Assembly: GCA_036504675.1 (NCBI GenBank)
Contig: DASXUT010000067.1
Coordinates: 1-58,543 of the forward strand
Source of the DNA: Bacillota bacterium
GTDB lineage: Bacteria > Bacillota > Sulfobacillia > JAJYWN01 > JAJZPE01
DNA: 58,543 nt
Reading direction: 5' to 3'
Below are positions 1 to 7,505 of this stretch, in pieces. Both the position numbers and the translations under genes were made by a program. Positions within the stretch are counted from its first letter, which is position 1; the number at the start of each line of letters is the position of its first letter. The notes below the pieces were generated by a model. That model ran no database searches, had not been told where the DNA came from, and saw only the letters and a list, made by a program, of their open reading frames with translations.

Positions 1-416
1 AGCTGATCCAGCTCAACGAGAGGCTGCAAGAGAAGTACCGGATCATCGAGGCCGAGGAGCAGCGGGCCGAGTGCCTGCGGATGGATGACGCCGATTACGC
101 CATCGTCGCTTTCGGCATCGTCGCCCGGCTGGCCTCGATGGCCGTCGATAACCTCCGGGAGAAGGGCCACCGGGTCGGGATGATCCGGCCGATCACCCTC
201 TGGCCGTTCCCCGCCAAGACCTTCCAGCGCTACCCGAAGGTCAAGGGCTACCTGTCGGTGGAGATGAACGAGGGCCAGATGGTCCAGGACGTCCGCCTGA
301 ACGCCGATTGCGCCGCCAAGGTCCGCTTCTATGGGCACGGCGGCGGTTGGGTCCCCACCCCGGCGGCCATCGAGGAGCAGATCCTGAAGATGGTCGATGG
401 GGGGGACGGGGCGTGA
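1..416 (+). CDS. 2-oxoacid:ferredoxin oxidoreductase, alpha subunit (C-terminal part)
   Basis: The frame is open from the left edge (first full codon at base 3) to TGA at 414-416, so only about 137 C-terminal residues are seen. They contain the stretch DYAIVAFGIVARLA followed by GMIRPITLWPFP. This is the transketolase C-terminal domain of the PorA/KorA/VorB family, which binds near the CoA and thiamine pyrophosphate site. In this family the alpha and beta subunits decarboxylate a 2-oxoacid to an acyl-CoA and pass electrons to ferredoxin. The stop overlaps the GTG of the beta subunit (GTGA). The enzyme could be specific for branched-chain, aryl or other 2-oxoacids. The fragment alone does not decide this. 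Confidence 0.85.
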   Translation, partial: LIQLNERLQEKYRIIEAEEQRAECLRMDDADYAIVAFGIVARLASMAVDNLREKGHRVGMIRPITLWPFPAKTFQRYPKVKGYLSVEMNEGQMVQDVRLNADCAAKVRFYGHGGGWVPTPAAIEEQILKMVDGGDGA

Positions 417-1177
417 GCGACGGGAAGGTCTACCGAGAGGTCTTCGGCAAGCCGAAGTGCCTGACCGACAATCCGTTCCTGTACTGCCCGGGCTGCGGGC
501 ACGGCCTGGCCCACCGGCTGGTCGCCGAGACCATCGACGAGTTGGGTCTCCAAAGCAAATCGATCATCATCACCAGCATCGGCTGCTCCGTCAGGTGCTG
601 GCGCAACTTCGACGTTGACGTCATCCAGGGACCCCATGGCCGGGCCCTGGCCATCGCCACCGGGGTGAAGCGGGCCCAGCCGGACCAGTTTGTCTTCACC
701 TACCAGGGCGACGGCGACCTGACCTCGATCGGCATGGCCGAGACCATGCATGCCGCGTCCCGAGGGGAAGCGATCAGCGTCGTCTTCATCAACAACGCCG
801 TCTTTGGAGCGACCGGCGGCCAGATGGCCCCAACCACCCTGGTCGGGCAGAAGACGACGACCTATCCGAAGGGCCGAGACCCGAAGTGGACCGGCCCGCC
901 GATCCGCCTCTCGGAGATCCTGGCTCAGCTCCCGGCGACGGCCTACATCGCCAGGGGGGCGGTGTCCTCGCCGAAGAACGTCCTCACCGCCAAGAAGTAC
1001 GTTCGCCGGGCCTTCGAGACTCAACTGAACGGGGGCGGTTTCGGCCTCGTCGAGATCCTCTCGCCCTGCCCGGTCAACCTCAAGCTCGATCCGGTGGCCG
1101 CGATGCGCTGGGTCGATGAGAACCTGATCCCTTACTACCCCCTCGGGGAGATCAAGACTTCCAAGGGGGTGAGCTGA
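413..1177 (+). CDS. 2-oxoacid:ferredoxin oxidoreductase, beta subunit (TPP-binding)
   Basis: A 254-residue protein of normal length for a beta subunit. The GTG at 413 is chosen because it overlaps the upstream stop and follows a G-rich ribosome site. The open frame upstream of 413 is an overlap with the alpha gene. The N-terminus has CPGCGHG, the iron-sulfur and TPP region of this family, and GDGDLTSIGMAE followed by FINNAVFGATGGQ is the Mg-TPP binding motif. The section ATGGQMAPTT with a long segment before the C-terminus resembles VorA-type (branched-chain 2-oxoacid) enzymes more than pyruvate enzymes, but this is a judgement by eye. It forms one operon with alpha, gamma and delta. Confidence 0.9.
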   Translation: MSDGKVYREVFGKPKCLTDNPFLYCPGCGHGLAHRLVAETIDELGLQSKSIIITSIGCSVRCWRNFDVDVIQGPHGRALAIATGVKRAQPDQFVFTYQGDGDLTSIGMAETMHAASRGEAISVVFINNAVFGATGGQMAPTTLVGQKTTTYPKGRDPKWTGPPIRLSEILAQLPATAYIARGAVSSPKNVLTAKKYVRRAFETQLNGGGFGLVEILSPCPVNLKLDPVAAMRWVDENLIPYYPLGEIKTSKGVS

Positions 1178-1753
1178 ATGAAGACCGAGTATAGGATCGC
1201 CGGCTTCGGCGGCCAGGGGATCCTCTTCCTCGGCCAGACCATGGCCTACGCGGCCATGCTGGCCGGCAAGGAGACCGTCTGGACCGCCTCCTATGGTCCG
1301 GAGATGCGGGGCGGGACGGCCAACTGCGCGGTCGTCATCGCCGACCAGACGGTCCGGTCGCCGCTGGTCTACCAGCCGGACGTGGCCCTCATCTTCAACA
1401 AGCCGTCGCTGGAGCGGTTCGGTCCCGACGTCAAGCCGGGCGGACTGGTCCTCTTGGTGGCCGAACTGATCGACACCGAGCTGAAGCGGAGCGACGTGAC
1501 GGTCTTCCGGGTGCCCGCCCGGCGGCTGGCCGAAGAGATCGGGGCCCCCAAGTCCCTGAACATGGTGATGCTGGGCGCCCTCGCCGCCGTCCATCCGACC
1601 CTCGACTTGGCCCGGGTCGAGGCGGGGGTTCGCAAGATCACCTCGGGGAGCAAGGAGACCCTGCTCGAGACGAACCTCAAGGCAATCCACCAAGGCTACT
1701 ATGTCATGCGGCGGTCAAAGGATTTGGCGGCCGCTTCGAAAGCGGGGGTTTGA
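1178..1753 (+). CDS. 2-oxoacid:ferredoxin oxidoreductase, gamma subunit
   Basis: A 191-residue protein starting at ATG directly after the beta-subunit TGA, with GGGGTGAG as the ribosome site. The N-terminus GFGGQGILFLGQ and the following YGPEMRGGTANC are the hallmark of the gamma domain (POR/KOR/VOR gamma family), which helps bind CoA and organise the complex. Spacing and order (alpha, beta, gamma, delta) indicate co-translation of one soluble cytoplasmic enzyme. Confidence 0.92.
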   Translation: MKTEYRIAGFGGQGILFLGQTMAYAAMLAGKETVWTASYGPEMRGGTANCAVVIADQTVRSPLVYQPDVALIFNKPSLERFGPDVKPGGLVLLVAELIDTELKRSDVTVFRVPARRLAEEIGAPKSLNMVMLGALAAVHPTLDLARVEAGVRKITSGSKETLLETNLKAIHQGYYVMRRSKDLAAASKAGV

Positions 1754-1759
1754 GGCGAG

Positions 1760-1981
1760 ATGGCGGCTTACGTGACCTTTGACGAGAGGATGTGCAAGGG
1801 CTGCGGCCTGTGCGTCCACTTCTGCGCCAAGAAGGCCCTGGGCCTGTCGGAGCGGATCAACGCCGCCGGCTACCCGGTGGCCGCCCTGGTCAAGCCGGAA
1901 CAGTGCAACGGCTGCGCCCTCTGTGCCGTGATGTGTCCGGAGGTGGCCATCAAGGTTTACAAGGAGGCGGCTTCGCAGTAG
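1760..1981 (+). CDS. 2-oxoacid:ferredoxin oxidoreductase, delta subunit (2x[4Fe-4S])
   Basis: A 73-residue ferredoxin-like subunit. It has two cluster motifs, CKGCGLCVHFC near residue 12 and CNGCALCAVMCP near residue 50, the second in the usual CxxCxxCxxxCP form. The first lacks the Pro after the fourth Cys. In this enzyme family the delta subunit carries electrons from the TPP site to external ferredoxin. It lies 6 bases after the gamma gene and 22 bases before the aldehyde oxidoreductase start, so electrons from both enzymes may reach the same ferredoxin pool (inference). Confidence 0.9.
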   Translation: MAAYVTFDERMCKGCGLCVHFCAKKALGLSERINAAGYPVAALVKPEQCNGCALCAVMCPEVAIKVYKEAASQ

Positions 1982-2003
1982 GTTGACGAAAGGGGGGGCC
2001 CCG

Positions 2004-3890
2004 ATGCCGTTCGGCTACAACGGGAAGATCCTGAAGGTGGATCTGTCGACGTCCTCCTACGCCGTGGAAGAAAAGGACGAGCGTTTCTTCCGGACCTTCC
2101 TCGGCGGAAGCGCCCTGGCCGCCTACTACCTGTTGACCGAGATGAGACCCCGGGTCGATCCCTTGGGGCCCGATAACGTCCTGGTCTTCGCGACCTCGGT
2201 CGTGGTCGGGGCGCCCGTGCCGGGGGCCAGCCGGTTCACCGTCGCCGCCAAGTCGCCCCTGACTGGGGCGATGGGGCAGGCCGAGGCCGGCGGCTACTTC
2301 GGCCCCGAACTGAAGAAGGCTGGCTTCGAGGCGATCGTCGTCAAGGGCCGGGCTGACCGGCCGACCTGGCTCTGGATCCACGACGGCGGGGTCGAGTTCA
2401 GGGACGCCGCCGGCCTGTGGGGCCACGACACCGGCTACGCCCAGGGGAGGATCCGCGGGGAACTCGGTGATGAGAAGGTCCGGGTGGCCTGCATCGGGCA
2501 GGCCGGGGAGAATCAGGTCCGCTACGCCTGCGTGGTCAACGAGTTGAAACACACCAATGGGCGGACGGGGATGGGCGCCGTCATGGGGGCCAAGAACCTC
2601 AAGGCGGTGGCCGTCCGGGGGTCGAAGATGCCGGCCTTTCACGACCGGGAGGCCCTGAATCGGATCAACCGCAGCTTCGTCGAGGTCTTCCGGAGCCACC
2701 CGATCCAGGGTCTCCTCTACGATGGGGGGACCATCGGTTGGGACATCGAGTCCCTCGACGCCGGCGGGATCCTGCCGACCAAGAACTTCCGGGGCGGCCA
2801 CTTCGATGAATACGAGAAGATCACCCTGAACGCCATGAAGGACACCATCCTCCAGGGCCGGGGGGCCTGTTCGGGTTGCCCCAACCGCTGTAAACTCGTG
2901 TGCGGCGGGGGCAAGTTCGACATCGACCCGGAATACGGCGGCCCCGAGTACGAGACTGCCGGGGCCTTTGCCCCCAACCTCCTCGTCGGCGACCCCGAGG
3001 TCTACGCCAAGGCCCACGAACTCTGCAACCGCTACACTCTCGACACGATCAGCACCGGCGTGACCATCGCCTTCGCCATGGACTGCTACGAGGCCGGGCT
3101 GCTGACCAAGGAGCAGACCGGCGGTCTCGACCTCCGCTTCGGCAACGGCCGGGCGGTCCTCGAGCTGATCGAGGCCATCGCCTTCAAGCGTGGCCTGGGA
3201 GCCCTCCTGGCGGAAGGAAGCGTCCGGGCGGCCAAGGAGATCGGCCGCGGCGCCGAGCGCTTCGTCCGAGCGGTCAAGGGCCAGGAGATCGCGATGCACG
3301 AACCACGCGGCAAGGCCGGCATCGGCCTGGCCTTCGCCCTCTCACCCTGGGGCGCCGACCACGTCCAGGCCCCTCACGACCTGCTCTTCGAGGAGGGCAA
3401 GTTCGGCGTCGACGACCTCAAGGAGCTGGGCATCTACCGGGGCACGCCGGGCCGGGACATCGGCCCGGACAAGGTCCGCTTCTTCTACTACGGCCAGCAG
3501 ACCTGGAACCTCTTCAACACCCTGTCGATGTGCTGCTTCGTCATCGGGCCCGGCAAGCTCCTGAAGATGGGCGACCTGGTGTCCATCGTCAACGCCGCCA
3601 CCGGTTGGAACGGCAGCCTCTTCGAGTTGATGAAGGCCGGTGAGCGGACGGTCACCCTCGGGCGGCTCTTCGCCGTCCGCGAAGGCTTCACGGTGGCCGA
3701 CGACGTCCTCCCGGAGGTCTTCTATCAGCCGTCGGAGAGCGGCCTTCTGACCGGCAGGAAGATCGATCGGGCGGCCTTCGTCCGGGCGGTTCAGCTCTAC
3801 TACGAGATGATGGGCTGGGACGCCAAGACGGGTGAGCCAAAGGAATCCAAGCTCGTTGAGTTGGGGATCGCCGATCTGGGGGCGTTCTGA
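2004..3890 (+). CDS. Aldehyde ferredoxin oxidoreductase family (tungsten/molybdenum pterin)
   Basis: A 628-residue protein. ATG 2004 is preferred over the in-frame TTG at 1983 because the family normally begins GYNGKIL.VDLS and AAGGGGGGG lies just upstream. Family marks seen: the N-terminal pterin-binding region, ELKHTNGRTGMGAVMGAKN near residue 180, the [4Fe-4S] ligands CSGCPNRCKLVC near residue 290, and a C-terminal Cys in LSMCCFV. These enzymes oxidise aldehydes to acids with ferredoxin, or run in reverse, using a bis-pterin tungsten cofactor. A MoaD-like domain, often encoded next to such enzymes, follows immediately. Placement after a 2-oxoacid oxidoreductase suggests that aldehydes released from 2-oxoacids, or the matching acids, are substrates (inference). 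Confidence 0.93.
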   Translation: MPFGYNGKILKVDLSTSSYAVEEKDERFFRTFLGGSALAAYYLLTEMRPRVDPLGPDNVLVFATSVVVGAPVPGASRFTVAAKSPLTGAMGQAEAGGYFGPELKKAGFEAIVVKGRADRPTWLWIHDGGVEFRDAAGLWGHDTGYAQGRIRGELGDEKVRVACIGQAGENQVRYACVVNELKHTNGRTGMGAVMGAKNLKAVAVRGSKMPAFHDREALNRINRSFVEVFRSHPIQGLLYDGGTIGWDIESLDAGGILPTKNFRGGHFDEYEKITLNAMKDTILQGRGACSGCPNRCKLVCGGGKFDIDPEYGGPEYETAGAFAPNLLVGDPEVYAKAHELCNRYTLDTISTGVTIAFAMDCYEAGLLTKEQTGGLDLRFGNGRAVLELIEAIAFKRGLGALLAEGSVRAAKEIGRGAERFVRAVKGQEIAMHEPRGKAGIGLAFALSPWGADHVQAPHDLLFEEGKFGVDDLKELGIYRGTPGRDIGPDKVRFFYYGQQTWNLFNTLSMCCFVIGPGKLLKMGDLVSIVNAATGWNGSLFELMKAGERTVTLGRLFAVREGFTVADDVLPEVFYQPSESGLLTGRKIDRAAFVRAVQLYYEMMGWDAKTGEPKESKLVELGIADLGAF

Positions 3891-3894
3891 AGCG

Positions 3895-5079
3895 ATGACC
3901 GCCGTCCGCCTGAAGATTCCATCCCTCCTCCACCTCGGTGATCGAGGGGTGATGGAAGTCCCCGGGGACTCGATCGCCGAAGTCCTGGGGTACCTGATCG
4001 AGCGCCTTCCGGGGTTTCAGGCGGCCGTCATCGACGGCCGAGGTGGCTTCAGCGGTCACCTGATGGTCGTCGCCCAGTACGCCGGTGAGCCCACCGCCGT
4101 ATTGGTAGCGAGGCCCGGCGAGACCCGTCCGGGTCTTCTGGAGTTGTCCATCCTGCCCATCCCAGAGGGCGGATCGTCGGACATCCGCGACATGACGAGT
4201 GAAGAGGAGGAAGGGCCCGTGGGTTTCCTTCGCAGCTTCTTGTTCATGCCGGGTGACCGGGAGAAGGTCCTGGCCAAGACGGCCACCGTGGCGGCCGACG
4301 CGGTGATCTGGGACCTCGAGGATGCGGTTGCCCCGCCTAACAAGGACGCCGCCCGAGGGCTGATCGCCGCCTCCCTGAAGCCCGGGGGCTACCCGATGTC
4401 GATCTACGTCCGGGTCAATGCCGTGTCCAGCGGCCTTTGCGAGACTGACCTGGCGGCCACCGTCCGGCCGGGGCTGAAGGGCGTGGTCGTGGCCAAGGCC
4501 GAGCGGGCCGACGATCTCCGCCTGGTCGGCCGGACCCTCCGCCGACTGGAAGGGGAACGCGGCCTTCCCCTGGGGGGTTTGACCATCATTCCCCTCATCG
4601 AATCGGCCCTCGGGCTGGTCCGGGCCCATGACCTGGCGGCCGCGTCCGACCGGGTCGAGGCCATCTCCTTCGGCGGCGAGGACTTCACCCGCGACCTCGG
4701 GGCCACCCGCACCAAGGCCGGCCACGAGTTGGCCTATGCCCGGGGGGTCATGGTCGTGGCCGCGGCGGCGGCCGGCGTGCCGGCCATCGACACCGTCTAC
4801 ACCGACCTGGACGACGACGAGGGCCTGGCCGGGGAGTGCGCCCACGTCCGTCAACTGGGCTTTTCCGGCAAGCTGGCGATCCACCCCAAGCAGATAGAAA
4901 CGATCCACCGAGCCTTCTCGCCGACCGGGGCCGAGCTCGATTTCGCCCGGCGGGTGGTGGAGGCGGCCGGGCATCCGGCGGCCGAGAACAAGGGGGTCAT
5001 CGTGGTCGAGGGGAAGATGGTCGACCGGCCCGTGGTCGAACGGGCGATCAGGTTGTTGGCGCAGGCCCAAAGGAATTGA
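3895..5079 (+). CDS. MoaD/ThiS-like domain in frame with CitE-like (HpcH/HpaI) lyase
   Basis: One open frame of 394 residues holding two unrelated modules. Residues 1-93 look like a MoaD/ThiS sulfur-carrier: beta-grasp spacing, LPGF near 38-41, and LSILPIPEGG at the end, where G92-G93 would be the C-terminal thiocarboxylate glycines. Residues 109-394 are a CitE-like aldolase/lyase: FLFMPGDREKVL, WDLEDAV and IHPKQIETIH. A GTG at 4219 preceded by AGGAGGAAGGG would start the lyase separately. Codon 94 is TCG, one base from TAG. Either this is a real fusion, or two genes whose stop was lost or misread. CitE-like enzymes cleave or form acyl-CoA 3-hydroxy esters. The MoaD part probably serves the tungstopterin cofactor of the preceding enzyme. 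Confidence 0.8.
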   Translation: MTAVRLKIPSLLHLGDRGVMEVPGDSIAEVLGYLIERLPGFQAAVIDGRGGFSGHLMVVAQYAGEPTAVLVARPGETRPGLLELSILPIPEGGSSDIRDMTSEEEEGPVGFLRSFLFMPGDREKVLAKTATVAADAVIWDLEDAVAPPNKDAARGLIAASLKPGGYPMSIYVRVNAVSSGLCETDLAATVRPGLKGVVVAKAERADDLRLVGRTLRRLEGERGLPLGGLTIIPLIESALGLVRAHDLAAASDRVEAISFGGEDFTRDLGATRTKAGHELAYARGVMVVAAAAAGVPAIDTVYTDLDDDEGLAGECAHVRQLGFSGKLAIHPKQIETIHRAFSPTGAELDFARRVVEAAGHPAAENKGVIVVEGKMVDRPVVERAIRLLAQAQRN

Positions 5080-5091
5080 AAACGCCGGTCC

Positions 5092-5412
5092 TCAGCTCGC
5101 GTACAATCGCCCATAGGGTCTCAAGTACTTCGGGTAGAGCTTGACGAACTGATCCTTGAGGATCCGCTCGGGGTCGACCTGGAAGTGGGCGGCGTACGAC
5201 CCGACCGCGTCGGCCAGGAAGACCAGGTCGCCGTCGTCGGGCTCGGTCACCCCGACCTCCCGGCCCAGTTGCTCGGGATCAACCCCGCCGCGTAGGTAGA
5301 TGGCCCCGCCGTGCATCCCCGTACCGATGAAGTCGGCCCGCAGCCGCCCCCCGTGACGAAGCGTCAGGCCCAGCAGGACGACTCTCCGGTTTTCGGGCTC
5401 CTTGCCGCAGGT
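5092..5412 (-). pseudogene. Glutamate synthase domain-3 (GXGXG) C-terminal remnant
   Basis: Reading on the minus strand, the last ~105 residues match the end of the GXGXG domain family: VVLLGLTLRHGG, FIGTGMHGGAIYLRGG and, at the C-terminus, RPYGRLYAS. Intact members of this family are about 240 residues, so the N-terminal half is missing. The open frame continues to 5511, but the added residues are Pro/Gly/Arg-rich and do not look like the family. I see no ribosome site. No partner glutamate synthase domains lie nearby. This is most likely a truncated leftover of a rearrangement. Confidence 0.55.
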
Positions 5413-5651
5413 CTGGTCCTTGCCGGCGGCCGCGTGACCCGGAAGGGCCCGGCTGGCAGGGGCACCCCCGCCGAGGGTCCAACCCGGACGGGGAGACCGG
5501 GCCGTGAGCAAAGATAAATATCAACGCATATCACGAGGCGGGCCCGTAAAGGGTCAACCTTCCGCGAGCGTCCCGGCCGAGGTCGTCTGACGGGCATGGC
5601 GGCGGGGCCGCCGTCAAGCCCTGGCAGCGGCCACAAAAAGGTGAACAAGCT

Positions 5652-5753
5652 GGCACTTAAGGTGTTGACAGGGGGCACTTAACGGGCTATAATTAATTGT
5701 GAAGCCGGGCACTAAAGCAGCGGAAGTGACGCGCTTGGGTTTAGTTAAGTGCC
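5652..5753. repeat. GGCACTTAA motif cluster around the promoter
   Basis: Copies at 5652-5660 and 5674-5682 (both GGCACTTAA, 22 bases apart, about two helical turns), a variant GGCACTAAA at 5708-5716, and an inverted copy TTAAGTGCC at 5745-5753. The second copy lies inside the promoter spacer and the others flank it. That is the pattern expected for cooperative repressor binding. The downstream direct and inverted copies could also pair as a hairpin in the RNA leader. I do not recognise the cognate regulator. Confidence 0.55.
5665..5693 (+). promoter_or_regulatory. Perfect sigma-A consensus promoter
   Basis: TTGACA at 5665-5670 and TATAAT at 5688-5693 are separated by exactly 17 bases, so both hexamers and the spacer match consensus. 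A start near 5700 is expected. A perfect promoter usually needs strong repression, which fits the GGCACTTAA copies over and beside it. No gene follows within 500 bases on this strand. Confidence 0.8.
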
Positions 5754-5836
5754 TCTTATTCAAGCGGACGGCCTAGATGAAAGTGGTACTTATCCGTAGC
5801 CCAGGCCACCGCGGCAAGGGAAACAACTAAACTAAA

Positions 5837-5862
5837 TAGAAGCGGCCGATCGACCGCTTCTA
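5837..5862 (-). terminator. Hairpin with T-rich tail on the minus strand
   Basis: TAGAAGCGG pairs with CCGCTTCTA (9 bp, 8-base loop). On the minus strand it is followed by TTTAGTTTAGTTGTTT, so it could end minus-strand transcription. The nearest minus-strand gene upstream is dedA (stop at 6202), which would give a long 3' untranslated tail antisense to the candidate RNA. Confidence 0.45.
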
Positions 5863-6128
5863 CCACAAGGCTTCACCAGCCCGCTATTCAAAGCCTTATC
5901 CACACCAATCTACCCATCCTTCTATGCAGCACGCAACTGACGCCCCTCATCCGGAGCAGACTACCTCTTCATTCACTCTCAACATCGTAGCCAACGCCAT
6001 TTTCTCAACGTTCACCACACCGTCGCATCCGATTCCTTCAGACTTTACCCACTCCGGGGCTCAGTGACTCCAACTCACCTACACTATCGCAGCAATGGTC
6101 ATCCCATACGGCGGTAGCGGGCGCAACC

Positions 6129-6164
6129 CAGGCGGACCAGTCGCAGGTCCGCCTGGTTCTTTTT
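6129..6164 (+). terminator. Rho-independent terminator
   Basis: CAGGCGGACC (6129-6138) pairs perfectly with GGTCCGCCTG (6146-6155), loop of 7, followed by GTTCTTTTT. The U-tract is on the + strand only, so it ends a + strand transcript although no + strand gene precedes it. Confidence 0.75.
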
Positions 6165-6201
6165 CGGCCTGAGACTATCGTCCGGGCCCGGGGGCCGCGG
6201 G

Positions 6202-6843
6202 CTAGCGTTCGGGCCGTGACTTCTCCTGGTTGGCCCGGCTCCGGGCCCGCAGGATAAGGGCCAGGGCGGCGACGGCCACGAGGGGTAAAGCCACCGCCAG
6301 GACATCGAAGGACCAGATCCTGGACTCGAAGACCTCCCAGCGGGCGCCCAGACCGTAGCCGATGGTCAGCAGGGCCAGACACCAGGGAAGGACGCCGAGG
6401 GTGGTGAAGGCGACGAAATAGGGGAGAGGCATCCTGGCGATGCCGGCAGGCATCGAAATCCAGGTTCGGATGATCGGGATGATCCTGGCCAGGCTGACCG
6501 CCCCGCGGCCGAAACGGTTGAACCAGGCCTCTGTCCGCTCCAAGGCCTTCGGAGTCAGGTGGACGAACCGGCCATAACGAAGAATGAGGGCGCGCCCTCC
6601 GGCGGCGCCGATCCAGTACATGACCAGGCCGCCCAAGAGGCTGCCGAGGATGGCCGACCCCAGGGCCCCGGCCAGGTTGAGCTTACCCAGGTGGACGAGG
6701 TAGCCCGCGAAGAGCAGCATGGGCTCACTGGGCACGGGCATCCCGGCGTTCTCGATGAACATCCCGAAGACGATGGCCAGGTAGCCATACTTGGCGATAT
6801 CGTTGGTGATCGTGCCGATGAAGGCTTCGATGTGATCTCTCAC
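6202..6843 (-). CDS. DedA-family membrane protein
   Basis: A 213-residue protein starting at GTG. Hydrophobic segments fit four or more membrane spans. Family marks are FGMFIENAGMPVPSEP near residues 25-40, GxxxGY-like packing (LLFAGYLVHLG), and FGRGAVSLARIIPIIRTWIS near 110-130, where RIIPIIR is the conserved F/R-x3-P-x-hR motif. The family includes undecaprenyl-phosphate and phospholipid translocases and is needed for envelope maintenance. It is a single gene transcribed away from sdhCDAB. The Arg-rich C-terminal tail is probably cytoplasmic. Confidence 0.88.
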   Translation of the reverse strand: MRDHIEAFIGTITNDIAKYGYLAIVFGMFIENAGMPVPSEPMLLFAGYLVHLGKLNLAGALGSAILGSLLGGLVMYWIGAAGGRALILRYGRFVHLTPKALERTEAWFNRFGRGAVSLARIIPIIRTWISMPAGIARMPLPYFVAFTTLGVLPWCLALLTIGYGLGARWEVFESRIWSFDVLAVALPLVAVAALALILRARSRANQEKSRPER

Positions 6844-6876
6844 CCCTGACCGCGCCTGGTGATGCGCGGTTGTTTA

Positions 6877-6906
6877 ATTCTAACACCGTGGAGCAGGGAG
6901 CGGCAA
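6877..6906 (-). promoter_or_regulatory. Probable dedA promoter
   Basis: On the minus strand TTGCCG (6901-6906) and TAGAAT (6877-6882) are 18 bases apart and lie 34 bases before the dedA start. Moderate match to consensus. Confidence 0.4.
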
Positions 6907-7102
6907 GCCAAGAACGGTTAACCGCCGCTGTTCTCCGGGGGCGATGCTGGCAAGAATAGGCGAGGAGGAAAGCCAACCGAACTGTGGAACTAATTTGGTT
7001 GGAGCTTTCAAGGCCCGCTGTGGCAGGAATCTTGCAAGTTGGAAAGCCATACAACCATGCTCCGGAATAGGGGGTGAAGCAGATTTGGCAAGCCGTCGGC
7101 AC

Positions 7103-7486
7103 ATGAGCGAGCTCCACGGCAACTCAGACCTGTGGCCGCGCAACGTGAGGGCCGGGATGTACGCCTGGCTCTTCCACCGCATCACGGGTCTGGCTCTTGT
7201 GTTCTACATCCTCCTGCACATCTTCGTAATCGCTTCAGTCAACTTCGGCGGAGGTTCCTTCGACGCCGTGATGGGGCTTTTGACCACGAAGCCCTTCGTG
7301 CTCATCGATCTTGTCCTGGTGGCGGTCGTCCTGTATCACGGGCTCAACGGCATCCGGATCATCTTCTTCGACCTCGGCTACGGGATCAAGAACCAGCGCG
7401 GCATCTTCTGGACGATGATGGCCATCGGCACGGCGGTCTTCGCTTTCTTCGCCTACGCCAGCTCCAAACTACTCTTCCGGGCCTGA
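7103..7486 (+). CDS. sdhC: Succinate dehydrogenase/fumarate reductase cytochrome b subunit
   Basis: 127 residues from ATG 7103. The frame is open further upstream to 6944, but those residues do not resemble the family. Three hydrophobic helices are seen. LFHRITGLALVFYILLH near residue 20 is the SdhC quinone-site and haem signature, and YHGLNGIRIIFFD near residue 80 carries the second His. It anchors SdhAB to the membrane and passes electrons between quinone and the Fe-S chain. First gene of sdhCDAB. Confidence 0.9.
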   Translation: MSELHGNSDLWPRNVRAGMYAWLFHRITGLALVFYILLHIFVIASVNFGGGSFDAVMGLLTTKPFVLIDLVLVAVVLYHGLNGIRIIFFDLGYGIKNQRGIFWTMMAIGTAVFAFFAYASSKLLFRA

Positions 7487-7505
7487 CAAAAGGAGGCACG
7501 CGCGA

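Larger units (their letters stand above)
5700..6164 (+). ncRNA. Candidate non-coding RNA
   Basis: Inferred from a perfect promoter (TATAAT ends at 5693) and a U-tailed hairpin terminator ending near 6164 on the same strand, with no ORF longer than 17 codons that has a ribosome site. The 5' part can fold (GGCACT 5708-5713 with AGTGCC 5748-5753), as can 5837-5862. The 3' half is C-rich, G-poor and probably unstructured. No known RNA family was recognised; tmRNA, RNase P RNA, SRP RNA and tRNA signatures were looked for and not found. Confidence 0.35.
5512..6201. other. Non-coding region, about 690 bases
   Basis: No credible protein gene on either strand. The region is lower in GC than its surroundings. 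On the + strand 5881-6060 is C-rich and G-poor (I count 72 C and 23 G in 180 bases). It contains a consensus promoter (5665-5693), four copies of a GGCACTTAA-like motif, a hairpin at 5837-5862 and a terminator at 6129-6164, all described separately. Together they suggest a + strand transcript of about 465 nucleotides without an ORF. Confidence 0.7.

Noticed and set aside
5777-5830. 17-codon ORF starting MKVVLIRSPG, at first reminiscent of tiny sporulation proteins such as SpoVM
   Set aside because: No ribosome binding site, and the second half does not resemble any such peptide. Kept only as part of the candidate RNA.
5700-6170. Known structured RNAs (tmRNA, RNase P, SRP RNA, 6S) or tRNA
   Set aside because: None of their sequence signatures or a cloverleaf could be found.
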